This document shows, piece by piece, positions 1 through 7,168 of a stretch of DNA of 47,785 nt (position 1 is its first letter; every line of letters starts with the position of its first letter). A program made the position numbers and the translations under genes. This DNA comes from Azospirillaceae bacterium (GTDB taxonomy: Bacteria; Pseudomonadota; Alphaproteobacteria; Azospirillales; Azospirillaceae): the NCBI GenBank assembly GCA_028277115.1, contig JANQHG010000144.1, forward strand, positions 1 to 47,785, in the 5' to 3' direction. Below the pieces are notes generated by a model, which saw only the letters and a list, made by a program, of their open reading frames with translations, ran no database searches and was not told where the DNA came from.

Positions 1-150
1 GGGGCTTCGCCCCCAGGTCAGGGGGTTTCACCCCCCGACACCCCCCGACCAGGGGTTGCCCCCTGGACCCCATTTGGTGGGGGGCAAAGGGGGGGGGGCC
101 TTGCGGGGGTCGAGGGGGCAGCGGCCCCGGTACGGCCGACGGCCGCATTC
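1..150. repeat. Family A hairpin-string repeat, copy 1 (cut by window edge)
   Basis: Dense G-runs and C-runs form consecutive small hairpins (for example GGGGC-TTC-GCCCC, then GGGGGTTTCACCCCC, then CCAGGGGTTGCCCCCTGG). The same order of hairpins recurs at 22435-22558, 31564-31714 and 42801-42950, with partial copies at 21351-21436 and 27903-27999. This copy lies just downstream of fliR (minus strand), so it could act as a transcription end or RNA-stability element. No protein is supported here; frames through it are low-complexity. Confidence 0.85.
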
Positions 151-173
151 GGCGCCACCACGTCGCGATCCGG

Positions 174-947
174 TCAGCCGGCGCCGAGGAACTGGATCAA
201 AAAGCCGTGGACCGCGGTCAGCCAGTGGCGCAACATCGCGCCCAGTGTCAACCCAAACAAGAACAGACCAAGACCGGTCTTTGACGACATGAAGACGAAA
301 AACACCTGAATTTGCGGCGCCATCCGGTTGACCAAACCGATCGAAAACGAAAACAACAAACCGATCACCAAGAACGGGCCGGCCATTTCGACCCCGATCA
401 AGAAACTGCGCGAGGTCAACAGCGCCATCGTCTCGGCAAAGTCGCCGACCGGCCAGGGCGCGCCCGGCGGAAACATCTCATAACTGTCGACCACCGACAA
501 GATCAACAGATGATGCAAGTCGGACACGAACAACAACAACAGCCCGGCCCAGCCGAGCAACGCACCAGGCAGCGACGCCTGGGTCGCAAGGGCCGGATTG
601 AACACCGCCGCCATCGCCAGCTGCGACTGCACCGCGATGATCATGCCGGCAACCTCGAGCGCGCTCATCAGCATGCGCCCGACCGAGCCGAGGAACGCCC
701 CGACCAACGCCTCGCCCAACATCAAAACGAACAACGCCAACACGCTGTCGGGTTGGGGCGGCAATCGATCGCCGAGCGCCGGCGTCACCAGGGCGGTGAT
801 GATCAGCGCGATCACCAGGCGCGACTGGGTCGGGACAAACCCCTCCCCGATCGTCGGCAGGTTGATGAAGGCGGTGCCGAGCCGCACGAAGATCAACAGG
901 TAGGCATAGAGCTGGTCGGCAACCAGTTCGGTCAACAGGCTGTCCAC
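174..947 (-). CDS. fliR: Flagellar biosynthesis protein FliR
   Basis: This is an inner-membrane component of the flagellar type III export gate, which assembles with FliP and FliQ. The 257-residue length is normal for FliR. The protein is almost entirely hydrophobic, with about six membrane segments, and contains the typical central stretch around GEALVGAFLGSVGRMLMSALEVAG and a late NRMAPQIQVFF motif. The start is GTG at 947. It is the last gene of the flgB-flgC-fliE-fliQ-fliR run, 22 bases after fliQ. In many alphaproteobacteria flhB follows fliR; here a hairpin-rich repeat follows and no flhB start is visible before the window ends. Confidence 0.95.
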   Translation of the reverse strand: MDSLLTELVADQLYAYLLIFVRLGTAFINLPTIGEGFVPTQSRLVIALIITALVTPALGDRLPPQPDSVLALFVLMLGEALVGAFLGSVGRMLMSALEVAGMIIAVQSQLAMAAVFNPALATQASLPGALLGWAGLLLLFVSDLHHLLILSVVDSYEMFPPGAPWPVGDFAETMALLTSRSFLIGVEMAGPFLVIGLLFSFSIGLVNRMAPQIQVFFVFMSSKTGLGLFLFGLTLGAMLRHWLTAVHGFLIQFLGAG

Positions 948-969
948 GGCGGCCGGCCCGACCGGACGC

Positions 970-1242
970 CTAACCGGTGCCGAGCGAGATGATCCGGTCG
1001 GCGATCACCTCCATGAACGCTGTCAGGTGCTGGAGGAAATAGGGCGCCAGGAACAAGGTCGCCAGGAACACGGTGACCATCTTGGGCACGAAGGTCAGGG
1101 TCATTTCCTGGATATGGGTCACGGTCTGGAACAGCGACACCACCAAACCGACGCCGAGCGTCAGCGCCAGGATCGGCCCGGCGAGCCAGAGCATCACGCT
1201 GATCGCCTCGCGGCTGATCTCGATCACGTCTGTTTCGGTCAT
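970..1242 (-). CDS. fliQ: Flagellar biosynthesis protein FliQ
   Basis: This small protein of the flagellar type III export gate is 90 residues, the standard FliQ length. Two transmembrane helices are clear, at about residues 16-40 and 51-75. The segment GLVVSLFQTVTHIQEMTLTF is the family hallmark. ATG at 1242 is the only sensible start. It lies between fliE and fliR in the expected order and is probably transcribed with them from a promoter upstream of flgB. Confidence 0.96.
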   Translation of the reverse strand: MTETDVIEISREAISVMLWLAGPILALTLGVGLVVSLFQTVTHIQEMTLTFVPKMVTVFLATLFLAPYFLQHLTAFMEVIADRIISLGTG

Positions 1243-1279
1243 CGGCCGTGTCAGTCCGGACCTGCGGTCGGGGCACGCG

Positions 1280-1585
1280 TCAGATCGGCGTGCGCAGGAT
1301 TTCCTGATACGCCGTGATCACCTTGTCGCGGATCGCGGTGACCGTGCGCAAGGTGACCTCGGCATTGTTGACCGCGGCGACCACGTCGTTGAGGTCGGCC
1401 TGGCCGACCAGCGCCTGGGCGGTGGTGACTTCGCTCGCCTTTAACCGGTCGGTCGCCTGGCGCGTCGCCTCTTGAAGCATCTCGCCGAACGAGACGCCGT
1501 CGTCGCGCGCCGCCATCCCCGGCCGGTTGGCCTGGCTCGCGGCCGCGGCATAGGCGTCGAGGACGTTGTTGATCGAGGTGACCAT
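1280..1585 (-). CDS. fliE: Flagellar hook-basal body complex protein FliE
   Basis: FliE is the adaptor that joins the MS ring to the proximal rod and is exported early by the flagellar type III system. The 101-residue product has the family's C-terminal pattern: ALVGQADLNDVVAAVNNAEV, then the helix TLRTVTAIRDKVITAYQEIL and a short tail. The N-terminal half is polar and poorly conserved, as is usual. The ATG at 1585 is preceded by AAGGAG at good spacing. It follows flgC by 62 bases and precedes fliQ. Confidence 0.94.
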   Translation of the reverse strand: MVTSINNVLDAYAAAASQANRPGMAARDDGVSFGEMLQEATRQATDRLKASEVTTAQALVGQADLNDVVAAVNNAEVTLRTVTAIRDKVITAYQEILRTPI

Positions 1586-1647
1586 CGCACGCGCTCCTTG
1601 TTCTCGAGATCCGGGACGCGGACCTGCCCGGTCAGGCGGGCCCAGGG

Positions 1648-2058
1648 TCAGGCGCGCAGCAGGTCGATGGTCTGCGAGACCATGCGCCGGACCGAATCGA
1701 TCACCGAGAGATTGGCTTCATAGCTGCGCTGGGCCTGACGCATGTCCATCACCTCGACCAGCGAGTTGACGTTGGGCATCAGGACATAGCCGTCGGCATC
1801 CGCGCTCGGGTGGTTGGGGTCGAAGCGGCGCTTGAAGTCGCTGTCGTCGACCCCGATCTGGGCGACCCGGACCAAGCGGGTGTCGGTCTCGCGGTCGAGC
1901 TCGTTGCGGAACGTCACGACCTTGCGCCGGTACGGCAGATCGCCCGGGGTCTCGCCGGTCGATTGGGCGTTCGCGACATTCTCCGCGATCACCTTCATCC
2001 GGGTTCCCTGCGCCTTCATCCCGGCCGCAGAGATCGCGATCGCATCGCTCAGGTCCAT
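1648..2058 (-). CDS. flgC: Flagellar basal-body rod protein FlgC
   Basis: FlgC is a proximal rod subunit of the flagellum, exported without a cleaved signal peptide. The 136-residue product begins with the rod-family helix containing ISAAGMKAQGTRMKVIAENVAN. It has the loop PYRRKVVTF and ends with the FlgC hallmark GYVLMPNVNSLVEVMDMRQAQRSYEAN followed by a coiled C-terminal helix. The start is ATG at 2058 with an AAAGGGG ribosome site. It lies 43 bases after flgB, in the standard flgBC order. Confidence 0.96.
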   Translation of the reverse strand: MDLSDAIAISAAGMKAQGTRMKVIAENVANAQSTGETPGDLPYRRKVVTFRNELDRETDTRLVRVAQIGVDDSDFKRRFDPNHPSADADGYVLMPNVNSLVEVMDMRQAQRSYEANLSVIDSVRRMVSQTIDLLRA

Positions 2059-2101
2059 GGGTCGCGCCCCTTTCGAGAAGGATCAAGGCCCCCGAACGCC
2101 G

Positions 2102-2515
2102 TTACCGGCCGCCGCCGCCGCCGCTCAACGCCATCATGATCATCGACAGATTCTTGCGATAGAGATTGGTCACCAACTTGTGGTCGGCCTGGTCCGCCGC
2201 CATTTTCAACATTTGTTCCTCAAGAACCACCGAATTGCCGTCCGGCTTGGTTTCATAGGGCCGCTGTTCCTGGCGCCGCGCCCCCGGCCCGGGGTCGCGC
2301 ACCCGGCCGCCCAGATGGGCGGCGTGGGTGGTCGCGGTCGGCAACGACTGGCGCTCGGCAAGCGCGGTGCGGAAGTCGAACGGCACCAGATCGTTCGGTC
2401 GATAGTCCGGGGTATCGACGTTGGCGATGTTCTCGGCGATCACACCCTGACGTTGGGCGAGATAGTCCATCTTCTTCGCGACCAGCCGAAACAGGCCGAG
2501 GTTTGTCAGATCCAT
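2102..2515 (-). CDS. flgB: Flagellar basal-body rod protein FlgB
   Basis: FlgB is a proximal rod subunit. I chose ATG at 2515 (137 residues) over a longer in-frame start because the product then begins MDLTNLGLFRLVAKKMDYLA, as in the family, and a GGGAG ribosome site sits just upstream. The rod motif VIAENIANVDTPDYRPNDLVPFDF is intact and the C-terminal helix KLVTNLYRKNLSMIMMAL is typical. The last residues are a run of glycines. It is first in the minus-strand flagellar cluster. The 276 bases between it and the divergent ferritin-like gene should hold both promoters; I could not identify a convincing sigma-54 or sigma-28 site. Confidence 0.95.
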   Translation of the reverse strand: MDLTNLGLFRLVAKKMDYLAQRQGVIAENIANVDTPDYRPNDLVPFDFRTALAERQSLPTATTHAAHLGGRVRDPGPGARRQEQRPYETKPDGNSVVLEEQMLKMAADQADHKLVTNLYRKNLSMIMMALSGGGGGR

Positions 2516-2791
2516 CGCGGACACTCCCGCACCAAGGGCCCGCCGCACGCGGCCGCACCACCCCAATCAATCGCCGACGACACTTGACCATTCCTTAAAA
2601 AAGGTGGCCGATTGCGCCGCGACCATCAAGGACTTTCGTGCAAGACGCGGCAACCGGACCGACCGTCCCCTTGTCGATCCCTGAGCCGCGCCGATGATCC
2701 GCGCAACCATGATTGCATGACGCGACAAGCGCGCTATGCTGCGGCGCGATTGCGGCGCGGGGCCGCCTGATTTCTCGCGAAAAAAACGGAC

Positions 2792-3631
2792 GTGGCGGAC
2801 AGGATGGACGACAAGCACTGGCGCCTCGAGGACATCCCGTGGGACCGGCTCGAGCCGGCGCGGGCCGGTGAGGACCTGATCAAGGTGGTCAAGACGGCGG
2901 CCCTGGTCGAGTACAATGCCGAGGATTATACCCACTACCTCAAGGCCGTGTTCGCCGACGACCCCGGGTTTTGCGCCGCCGCCGATGCCTGGCGCGACGA
3001 GGAGGTCCAGCACGGTCGGGCGCTTGGCGCCTGGGCCGAACGGATCGACCCCGCCTTCGACCTCGAGCGCGCGATCGCGCGCTTTCGGGCCGGCTACCGC
3101 CTGCCCCACCTGGAGGCGACCAACTCGGTGCGCGGCTCGCGCACCGGCGAGATGATCGCGCGCTGCATGGTCGAGACCGGGACCAGCTCTTACTATACCG
3201 CGATCGCCGACGCGACCGACGAGCCGGTGCTGCGGTTCATCTGTCGCAAGATCGCCGGCGACGAGTACCGGCACTACAAGCTGTTTTACATTTATCTGAA
3301 ACGCTACCTCGAACGCGAGGGGCTCGGCCGATTCACCCGGATCAAGATCGGTCTGGCGCGGATCGTCGAGACCGAGGACGACGAGCTCGCCTATGCCCAT
3401 TACGCCGCAACCGCTGCACCGGACGCGGTCTACGACCGCAAGCGCTACAACCGGTCTTACATGCGCCGCGCCTACAGCTTTTATCGACCGGGTCACATCG
3501 ACCGCGCGGTCGCGATGATCTTCAAGGCGTGCGGCCTCAAGCCCGGGACCTGGCTTTATCGCACGGCTGCGACCGCGATGTGGCGGGTGATGGACGGCCG
3601 CGCCCGCCGTCTTGCCGCAGCCGACGCGTGA
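2792..3631 (+). CDS. Ferritin-like di-iron protein of unknown function
   Basis: The 279-residue product has the full ligand set of a four-helix di-iron carboxylate protein: Glu40 on helix 1, E71-VQ-H74 on helix 2, Glu128 on helix 3 and E158-YR-H161 on helix 4. That arrangement is shared by rubrerythrins, acyl-ACP desaturase-like proteins and di-iron oxygenases. I cannot assign a substrate. The C-terminal third (YNRSYMRRAYSFYRPGHIDRA) is basic and aromatic and lies outside the four-helix core. The GTG at 2792 is taken as start; an ATG four codons later is possible, and neither has a strong ribosome site. It is divergent from flgB and convergent with cobB, so it is probably monocistronic. Confidence 0.8.
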   Translation: MADRMDDKHWRLEDIPWDRLEPARAGEDLIKVVKTAALVEYNAEDYTHYLKAVFADDPGFCAAADAWRDEEVQHGRALGAWAERIDPAFDLERAIARFRAGYRLPHLEATNSVRGSRTGEMIARCMVETGTSSYYTAIADATDEPVLRFICRKIAGDEYRHYKLFYIYLKRYLEREGLGRFTRIKIGLARIVETEDDELAYAHYAATAAPDAVYDRKRYNRSYMRRAYSFYRPGHIDRAVAMIFKACGLKPGTWLYRTAATAMWRVMDGRARRLAAADA

Positions 3632-3656
3632 CCCCGACCGCGGCCCGCCCGCGGGA

Positions 3657-4376
3657 TCAGACCGCCTGGAGCAAGCGGTCCACATAGGCCGGCACCACCT
3701 CGGTGGCGCGACCGTGGATGTGATCGGCGAACAGAGTGGCGCCGGCGGACGCCTCGAGGTTGAGCTCGACCGTGTGGGCCCCGGCGGTGCGCGCGATGCT
3801 GACGAACCCGGCCGCCGGGTAGACATGGCCCGAGGTGCCGATCGACAAGAAGAGCGCGCACGCCTCGAGCGCGGCATAGATCCGCTCCATTTCGAGCGGC
3901 ACCTCGCCGAACCACACGACATGGGGGCGAAGCCCGCCGGTCCGCCCGCAGGCGTCGCAGGTCATGTCGGTGGCAAGGTCGCCCGGGCACGGCGCAACCG
4001 CGCCACAGTGGGCGCACCGCGACTTCAGCAACTCCCCATGCATGTGGATCAGGGTGCGGCTGCCGGCGCGCTCGTGCAGGTCGTCGATGTTCTGGGTGAC
4101 CACCAGGACCGGGCCGGGCCAGCGCGCCTCGAGCGTCGCGAGCGCGTGGTGCGCGGCGTTGGGCGCGATCCCCGGCTCGGCAAGGCCGCGCCGCCGCGCG
4201 TTGTAGAACGCATGCACCCCGTCGGGATCGCGCTGGAACGCGTCCGGGGTCGCGACATCCTCGATCCGAACCTTCGCCCAGATGCCGTCGGCTTCGCGAA
4301 AGGTCGCAATACCGGATTCCTGCGAGATGCCGGCACCGGTCAGGATCACGACGGCGTCGGTCGGGTTCGGCGTCAT
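3657..4376 (-). CDS. cobB: NAD-dependent protein deacylase, CobB-type sirtuin
   Basis: This class III deacylase removes acetyl or succinyl groups from lysines using NAD. The 239-residue product has the NAD-binding GAGIS motif (residues 14-18), TQNIDDLH (94-101), catalytic His113 in HMHGE, and a four-cysteine zinc site (Cys121, Cys124, Cys140, Cys143). The Tyr58-x-x-Arg61 pair in FYNARRR matches the Tyr/Arg pair that gives E. coli CobB and SIRT5 their preference for succinyl or malonyl lysine, so desuccinylase activity is likely. The last segment is the usual Rossmann strand with GTSGHVYPAAGF. It is convergent with the ferritin-like gene. Confidence 0.95.
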   Translation of the reverse strand: MTPNPTDAVVILTGAGISQESGIATFREADGIWAKVRIEDVATPDAFQRDPDGVHAFYNARRRGLAEPGIAPNAAHHALATLEARWPGPVLVVTQNIDDLHERAGSRTLIHMHGELLKSRCAHCGAVAPCPGDLATDMTCDACGRTGGLRPHVVWFGEVPLEMERIYAALEACALFLSIGTSGHVYPAAGFVSIARTAGAHTVELNLEASAGATLFADHIHGRATEVVPAYVDRLLQAV

Positions 4377-4662
4377 GGCGGCTCCGCACGGGCAGGTGTT
4401 GGCAGGCCGCAGAGGATACGCGACGGCCGGCGAAAACGCGACCCTCGCCGCGAACGTGCGGCGCCGCGGCGGGCGGACCGGGCGGCGACGGCGGATTGCT
4501 GACGGCGTCGCGGATCGCGTGGATTTGTTGCTTCAGATGAGGCCGCGCCTCGAAGTCCAGACTGACACCCGACGCGGCCCGCGGTCGCTTGACAACCCGT
4601 CCGCCATTCGCCATCTTCTCGCTACTGCGGTCGTGCGGTCCGGACGGCTGCGCGGTGGATGT

Positions 4663-4738
4663 GGGGCCGTAGCTCAGCTGGGAGAGCGACGCGTTCGCAA
4701 TGCGTAGGTCGGGAGTTCGATCCTCCTCGGCTCCACCA
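4663..4738 (+). tRNA. tRNA-Ala (anticodon CGC)
   Basis: A complete 76-base cloverleaf with encoded CCA end: acceptor GGGGCCG pairs with CGGCTCC, the D arm is GCTC...GAGC, and the anticodon loop TTCGCAA gives anticodon CGC. The T arm is GGGAG-TTCGATC-CTCCT. The acceptor contains the G3-U70 wobble pair, the identity element for alanine. It reads GCG codons, which are common in this GC-rich genome. Confidence 0.96.
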
Positions 4739-5014
4739 ATTCCCCGTCTTTTGATCCATCCAAATCAACAGAAAACAGTCTGGTCATCGGCGTGATGATA
4801 TGCGCGCCGGGTCGACTCACGCGTTGTCTGACGCCCGCCGCGGCCGCGGCGCCGTCGATCGGCCGGAGACCTGGACCTCAAGGCTCTTTCGGGGGCGATC
4901 GGCAGCAAAGGCCGTCGGATCCTGCATCGTCCGGCGCGCGTGGTGCTTTGTGCTTGTCTGATCGGTTATCGAGGATTTATTTATTTGGCAACAAAGTCCT
5001 GCGACGGGATCTCC

Positions 5015-6154
5015 ATGGCCCTAACGATCGCGATGATCAACCAGAAGGGCGGTGTTGGCAAGACGACCACCGCGGTCAACCTGTCGGCGGCATTGGCGGC
5101 GGCGGGCTGGCGGACACTTCTGGTTGATCTCGATCCGCATGCCGGCGCGACCGCGGCGGTCGGGCTGCGCGGCAGCGACCGTGCGTTCGGCAGCTATGCG
5201 CTGGTTTTGCACAGTCGGCCGTTGGAAGAGGTGATCGTGCCGACCGTGGTCCCGGGTCTGTTCCTGGTTCCCGGAACCATCCACTTGACCTCGGCGGAGT
5301 GGGAACTGGCCGCGGTCGCCGAACCCAGGTTCCAGTTGCGCGGTTCGGTGCAACGGCTCAACGGCGACTTCGATATCGTCTTGATCGACAGCCCGCCGGC
5401 GCTCGGCTATCTGTCGCTGAACGCGCTCAACGCGGCCGATCGGGTTCTGGTGCCGGTCCAGGCCGAATTCCTGTCGGTCGAGGGACTGACCTTGCTGTCC
5501 CACACCTTGAAGCGACTTGAGGGCACGCCCGCGACCCGGCCGGAGAATGTCGCGATCCTGTTGACCATGGTGCACAATTGGAGCCGCTATGCCGCTCAGG
5601 TGGTCACCGACATTCGCCACCATTTCGGCCGGCGGGTGCTCGCGACCGAAATCCCGCGCGACGACGCGGTCAGCGAGGCCGCGACCCACGGCCTGCCCGC
5701 GGTGTTGTATCGGCCGGGCAGCGCCGGTGCCGCGGCCTATCTCGACCTCACGGTCGAGTTGATCGACCGCTATACGACCCGCCCGGTCTACCACCGCGAC
5801 ATCACCCTGCCCCAAGCCGCGGCGACCCGGCTTGCCGAGTTGCACCATCGGCGCACCCTGATCGCTGAACGGTTGCACCAGTGGCTCGAAGACACCTCGC
5901 TGCCGTTCCACGACGCCTTGAACGGCGACCACAGCCACCGGCGCGCCGGGGCCGCAGCGGCGGTGCTGGCGACCGGCGACGGGGCCGCGCTCGCCCCGCA
6001 GGCGCGGTTGGACGATGGCCGCATGGTCCGGCCGGCGCGCGAGCAGGTCTTGGCGATCCTGGTGGTGATGCTCGCGGGTGCCTTGATCTCGGCCCTGTCG
6101 CTCGGCGCGACCTGGCCGACGCTGCTCGCCGCCGGCCTGGCCGCGCTCAACTGA
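5015..6154 (+). CDS. Orphan ParA/MinD-type ATPase with C-terminal membrane helix
   Basis: A P-loop ATPase of the ParA/Soj class. ATG at 5015 gives 379 residues starting MALTIAMINQKGGVGKTTTA. It has the deviant Walker A KGGVGKTT (11-18), the A' motif LLVDLDPHAG with Asp38 and Asp40, and Walker B DIVLIDSPPALG. Typical ParA proteins end near residue 255-290. Here about 100 further residues carry a charged stretch and then a hydrophobic segment near residues 346-375 (AILVVMLAGALISALS then LLAAGLAAL), so the protein looks tail-anchored. No parB, parS-like cluster or minC/minE is adjacent. Roles in positioning of chemosensory, polar or envelope structures are possible but are inference. A longer in-frame start at 4940 lacks homologous sequence. 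Confidence 0.88.
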   Translation: MALTIAMINQKGGVGKTTTAVNLSAALAAAGWRTLLVDLDPHAGATAAVGLRGSDRAFGSYALVLHSRPLEEVIVPTVVPGLFLVPGTIHLTSAEWELAAVAEPRFQLRGSVQRLNGDFDIVLIDSPPALGYLSLNALNAADRVLVPVQAEFLSVEGLTLLSHTLKRLEGTPATRPENVAILLTMVHNWSRYAAQVVTDIRHHFGRRVLATEIPRDDAVSEAATHGLPAVLYRPGSAGAAAYLDLTVELIDRYTTRPVYHRDITLPQAAATRLAELHHRRTLIAERLHQWLEDTSLPFHDALNGDHSHRRAGAAAAVLATGDGAALAPQARLDDGRMVRPAREQVLAILVVMLAGALISALSLGATWPTLLAAGLAALN

Positions 6155-6266
6155 CCGTACCGCCGTGATGGACAGGGTCATCCCAATCCGTTAGCCTATT
6201 TCCTGAACCTATTTCAGGTCCAATACGGACCGTGACGACATCATGCTTGTGCCGAAGGTGAACAAA

Positions 6267-6617
6267 ATGAAAACAACTCGCTTGGCCTGCGCCTTGGTGA
6301 CCCTCGCGGTGTTGGTCGGTGTTGCGACCAAGATCGATCGAGCCGCGGCCGATCAATATGACCGTCGGGTCGAGATCGAGAATAATACCTCGTACACCAT
6401 CGTGCGGTTTTACGCCTCCAGCGTCGGGCAGTCGAGTTGGCAGGAGGATATTCTGGGCCAAAGCGTGATCCCGCCGTACTCGTCGGTGGTGATCAACATC
6501 GACGATGGCACCGGTTACTGCCTTTATGATTTCCGCGCCGAGTTCGACGACGGCGAGGCGGTCGAAGATCGCCGCGTCAACGTGTGCGAACTCGGGGTGT
6601 TCAGCTACGACGAGTGA
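6267..6617 (+). CDS. Small exported protein of unknown function
   Basis: ATG at 6267, preceded by GAAGGTG at six-base spacing, gives 116 residues. The first 25 form a signal peptide (KTTR, hydrophobic LACALVTLAVLVGVA, then an AAA cleavage region). The mature part has a beta-rich look, with NNTSYTIVRFYAS, DILGQSVIPPYSSVVINIDDG and CLYDFRAEFDDG. It carries two cysteines (before LYDFRAEF and in NVCEL) that could form a disulfide. Similar small periplasmic proteins with this NIDDGxGYC...DFRAxFDDG pattern occur in alphaproteobacteria without a known function; that is from memory. It stands alone between parA and the acyP-pccA group. Confidence 0.75.
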   Translation: MKTTRLACALVTLAVLVGVATKIDRAAADQYDRRVEIENNTSYTIVRFYASSVGQSSWQEDILGQSVIPPYSSVVINIDDGTGYCLYDFRAEFDDGEAVEDRRVNVCELGVFSYDE

Positions 6618-6676
6618 GCCGGGACGGTCGTCGGTACCTGCGGCGCCGGAGTTCAGCCTGACGGCCCTTGCTAACG

Positions 6677-6833
6677 GGCGGGGCCGCAAAGCTGAACCGC
6701 CGATGTTGGGGCGATCGGCCCCCACCGGCGATGCAAACAGGCAGACCGTGCCGGCCGATCGCCCCAACCTACATGATCTGTGAGCAGTTTTCTCAGGCGC
6801 GGATAACCGGAACCAAACAATCGGATTTGGGAT
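6677..6833 (+). repeat. Family B palindromic repeat, copy 1
   Basis: A stretch of about 157 bases almost identical to 10933-11089. Its core at 6705-6768 is a 16-base perfect inverted repeat, GTTGGGGCGATCGGCC and its complement, round a 32-base loop. A conserved right flank contains GATAACCGGAACCAAACAAT. The right end runs into the stop codon of acyP (minus), so the hairpin sits immediately after that gene and could end its transcript. Confidence 0.85.
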
Positions 6834-7126
6834 CACACCGTCGCGGCCTGGACGAACCCGACCGGTCCCGGGTCGGCACCAGCGCCACGGTTCACAGCGG
6901 TGACCCGGGCGGCCGGCGGCCCCTCATGGCACAGCGCAACCAAGGCCTCGACCGCGGCCGCGGGACCGGCGACCAGCGCCTCGACGCTGCCGTCGGCGCG
7001 GTTGCGCACCCAGCCGTCGAGCCCGCGCGCCTGCGCCTGCTCGACGGTCCAGCCGCGGTACCACACACCCTGAACCCGCCCGGTGATCGTCAGGCGCACG
7101 GCGATCCTGCCGTCGTCGTCAGCCAT
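6833..7126 (-). CDS. acyP: Acylphosphatase
   Basis: Acylphosphatase hydrolyses the acyl-phosphate bond of small acyl phosphates. The 97-residue product is the normal size. It has the phosphate-binding loop with catalytic Arg in GRVQGVWYRGWT and the substrate-positioning Asn in GWVRNRADGSVEAL. The ATG at 7126 has a GGGGAGAG ribosome site. It lies 42 bases downstream of pccA on the same strand and is probably cotranscribed with it; the functional link to propionyl-CoA carboxylation is unclear. Confidence 0.94.
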   Translation of the reverse strand: MADDDGRIAVRLTITGRVQGVWYRGWTVEQAQARGLDGWVRNRADGSVEALVAGPAAAVEALVALCHEGPPAARVTAVNRGAGADPGPVGFVQAATV

Positions 7127-7168
7127 CGGGTCTCTCCCCTGCCCTCAGCCCCAACAGACCGCAACCGG

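Noticed and set aside
1-150. CRISPR array or origin in the G/C hairpin repeats
   Set aside because: The copies are dispersed, vary in length, and contain no regular spacer units. They are interspersed repeats, not an array.
2516-2791. Sigma-54 promoter upstream of flgB on the minus strand
   Set aside because: The nearest match (TTGCCGCGTCTTGCA) has one base too few between the GC elements and lacks the -24 GG.
4663-5014. tRNA-Ala as an integration site for the parA-like gene
   Set aside because: No second copy of the tRNA 3' end and no integrase were found downstream, and the parA gene has the GC-rich composition of the chromosome.
5015-6154. Chromosomal parA of the main partition system
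   Set aside because: The usual neighbours (parB, gidA/gidB, trmE) are absent and the C-terminal membrane extension is atypical.
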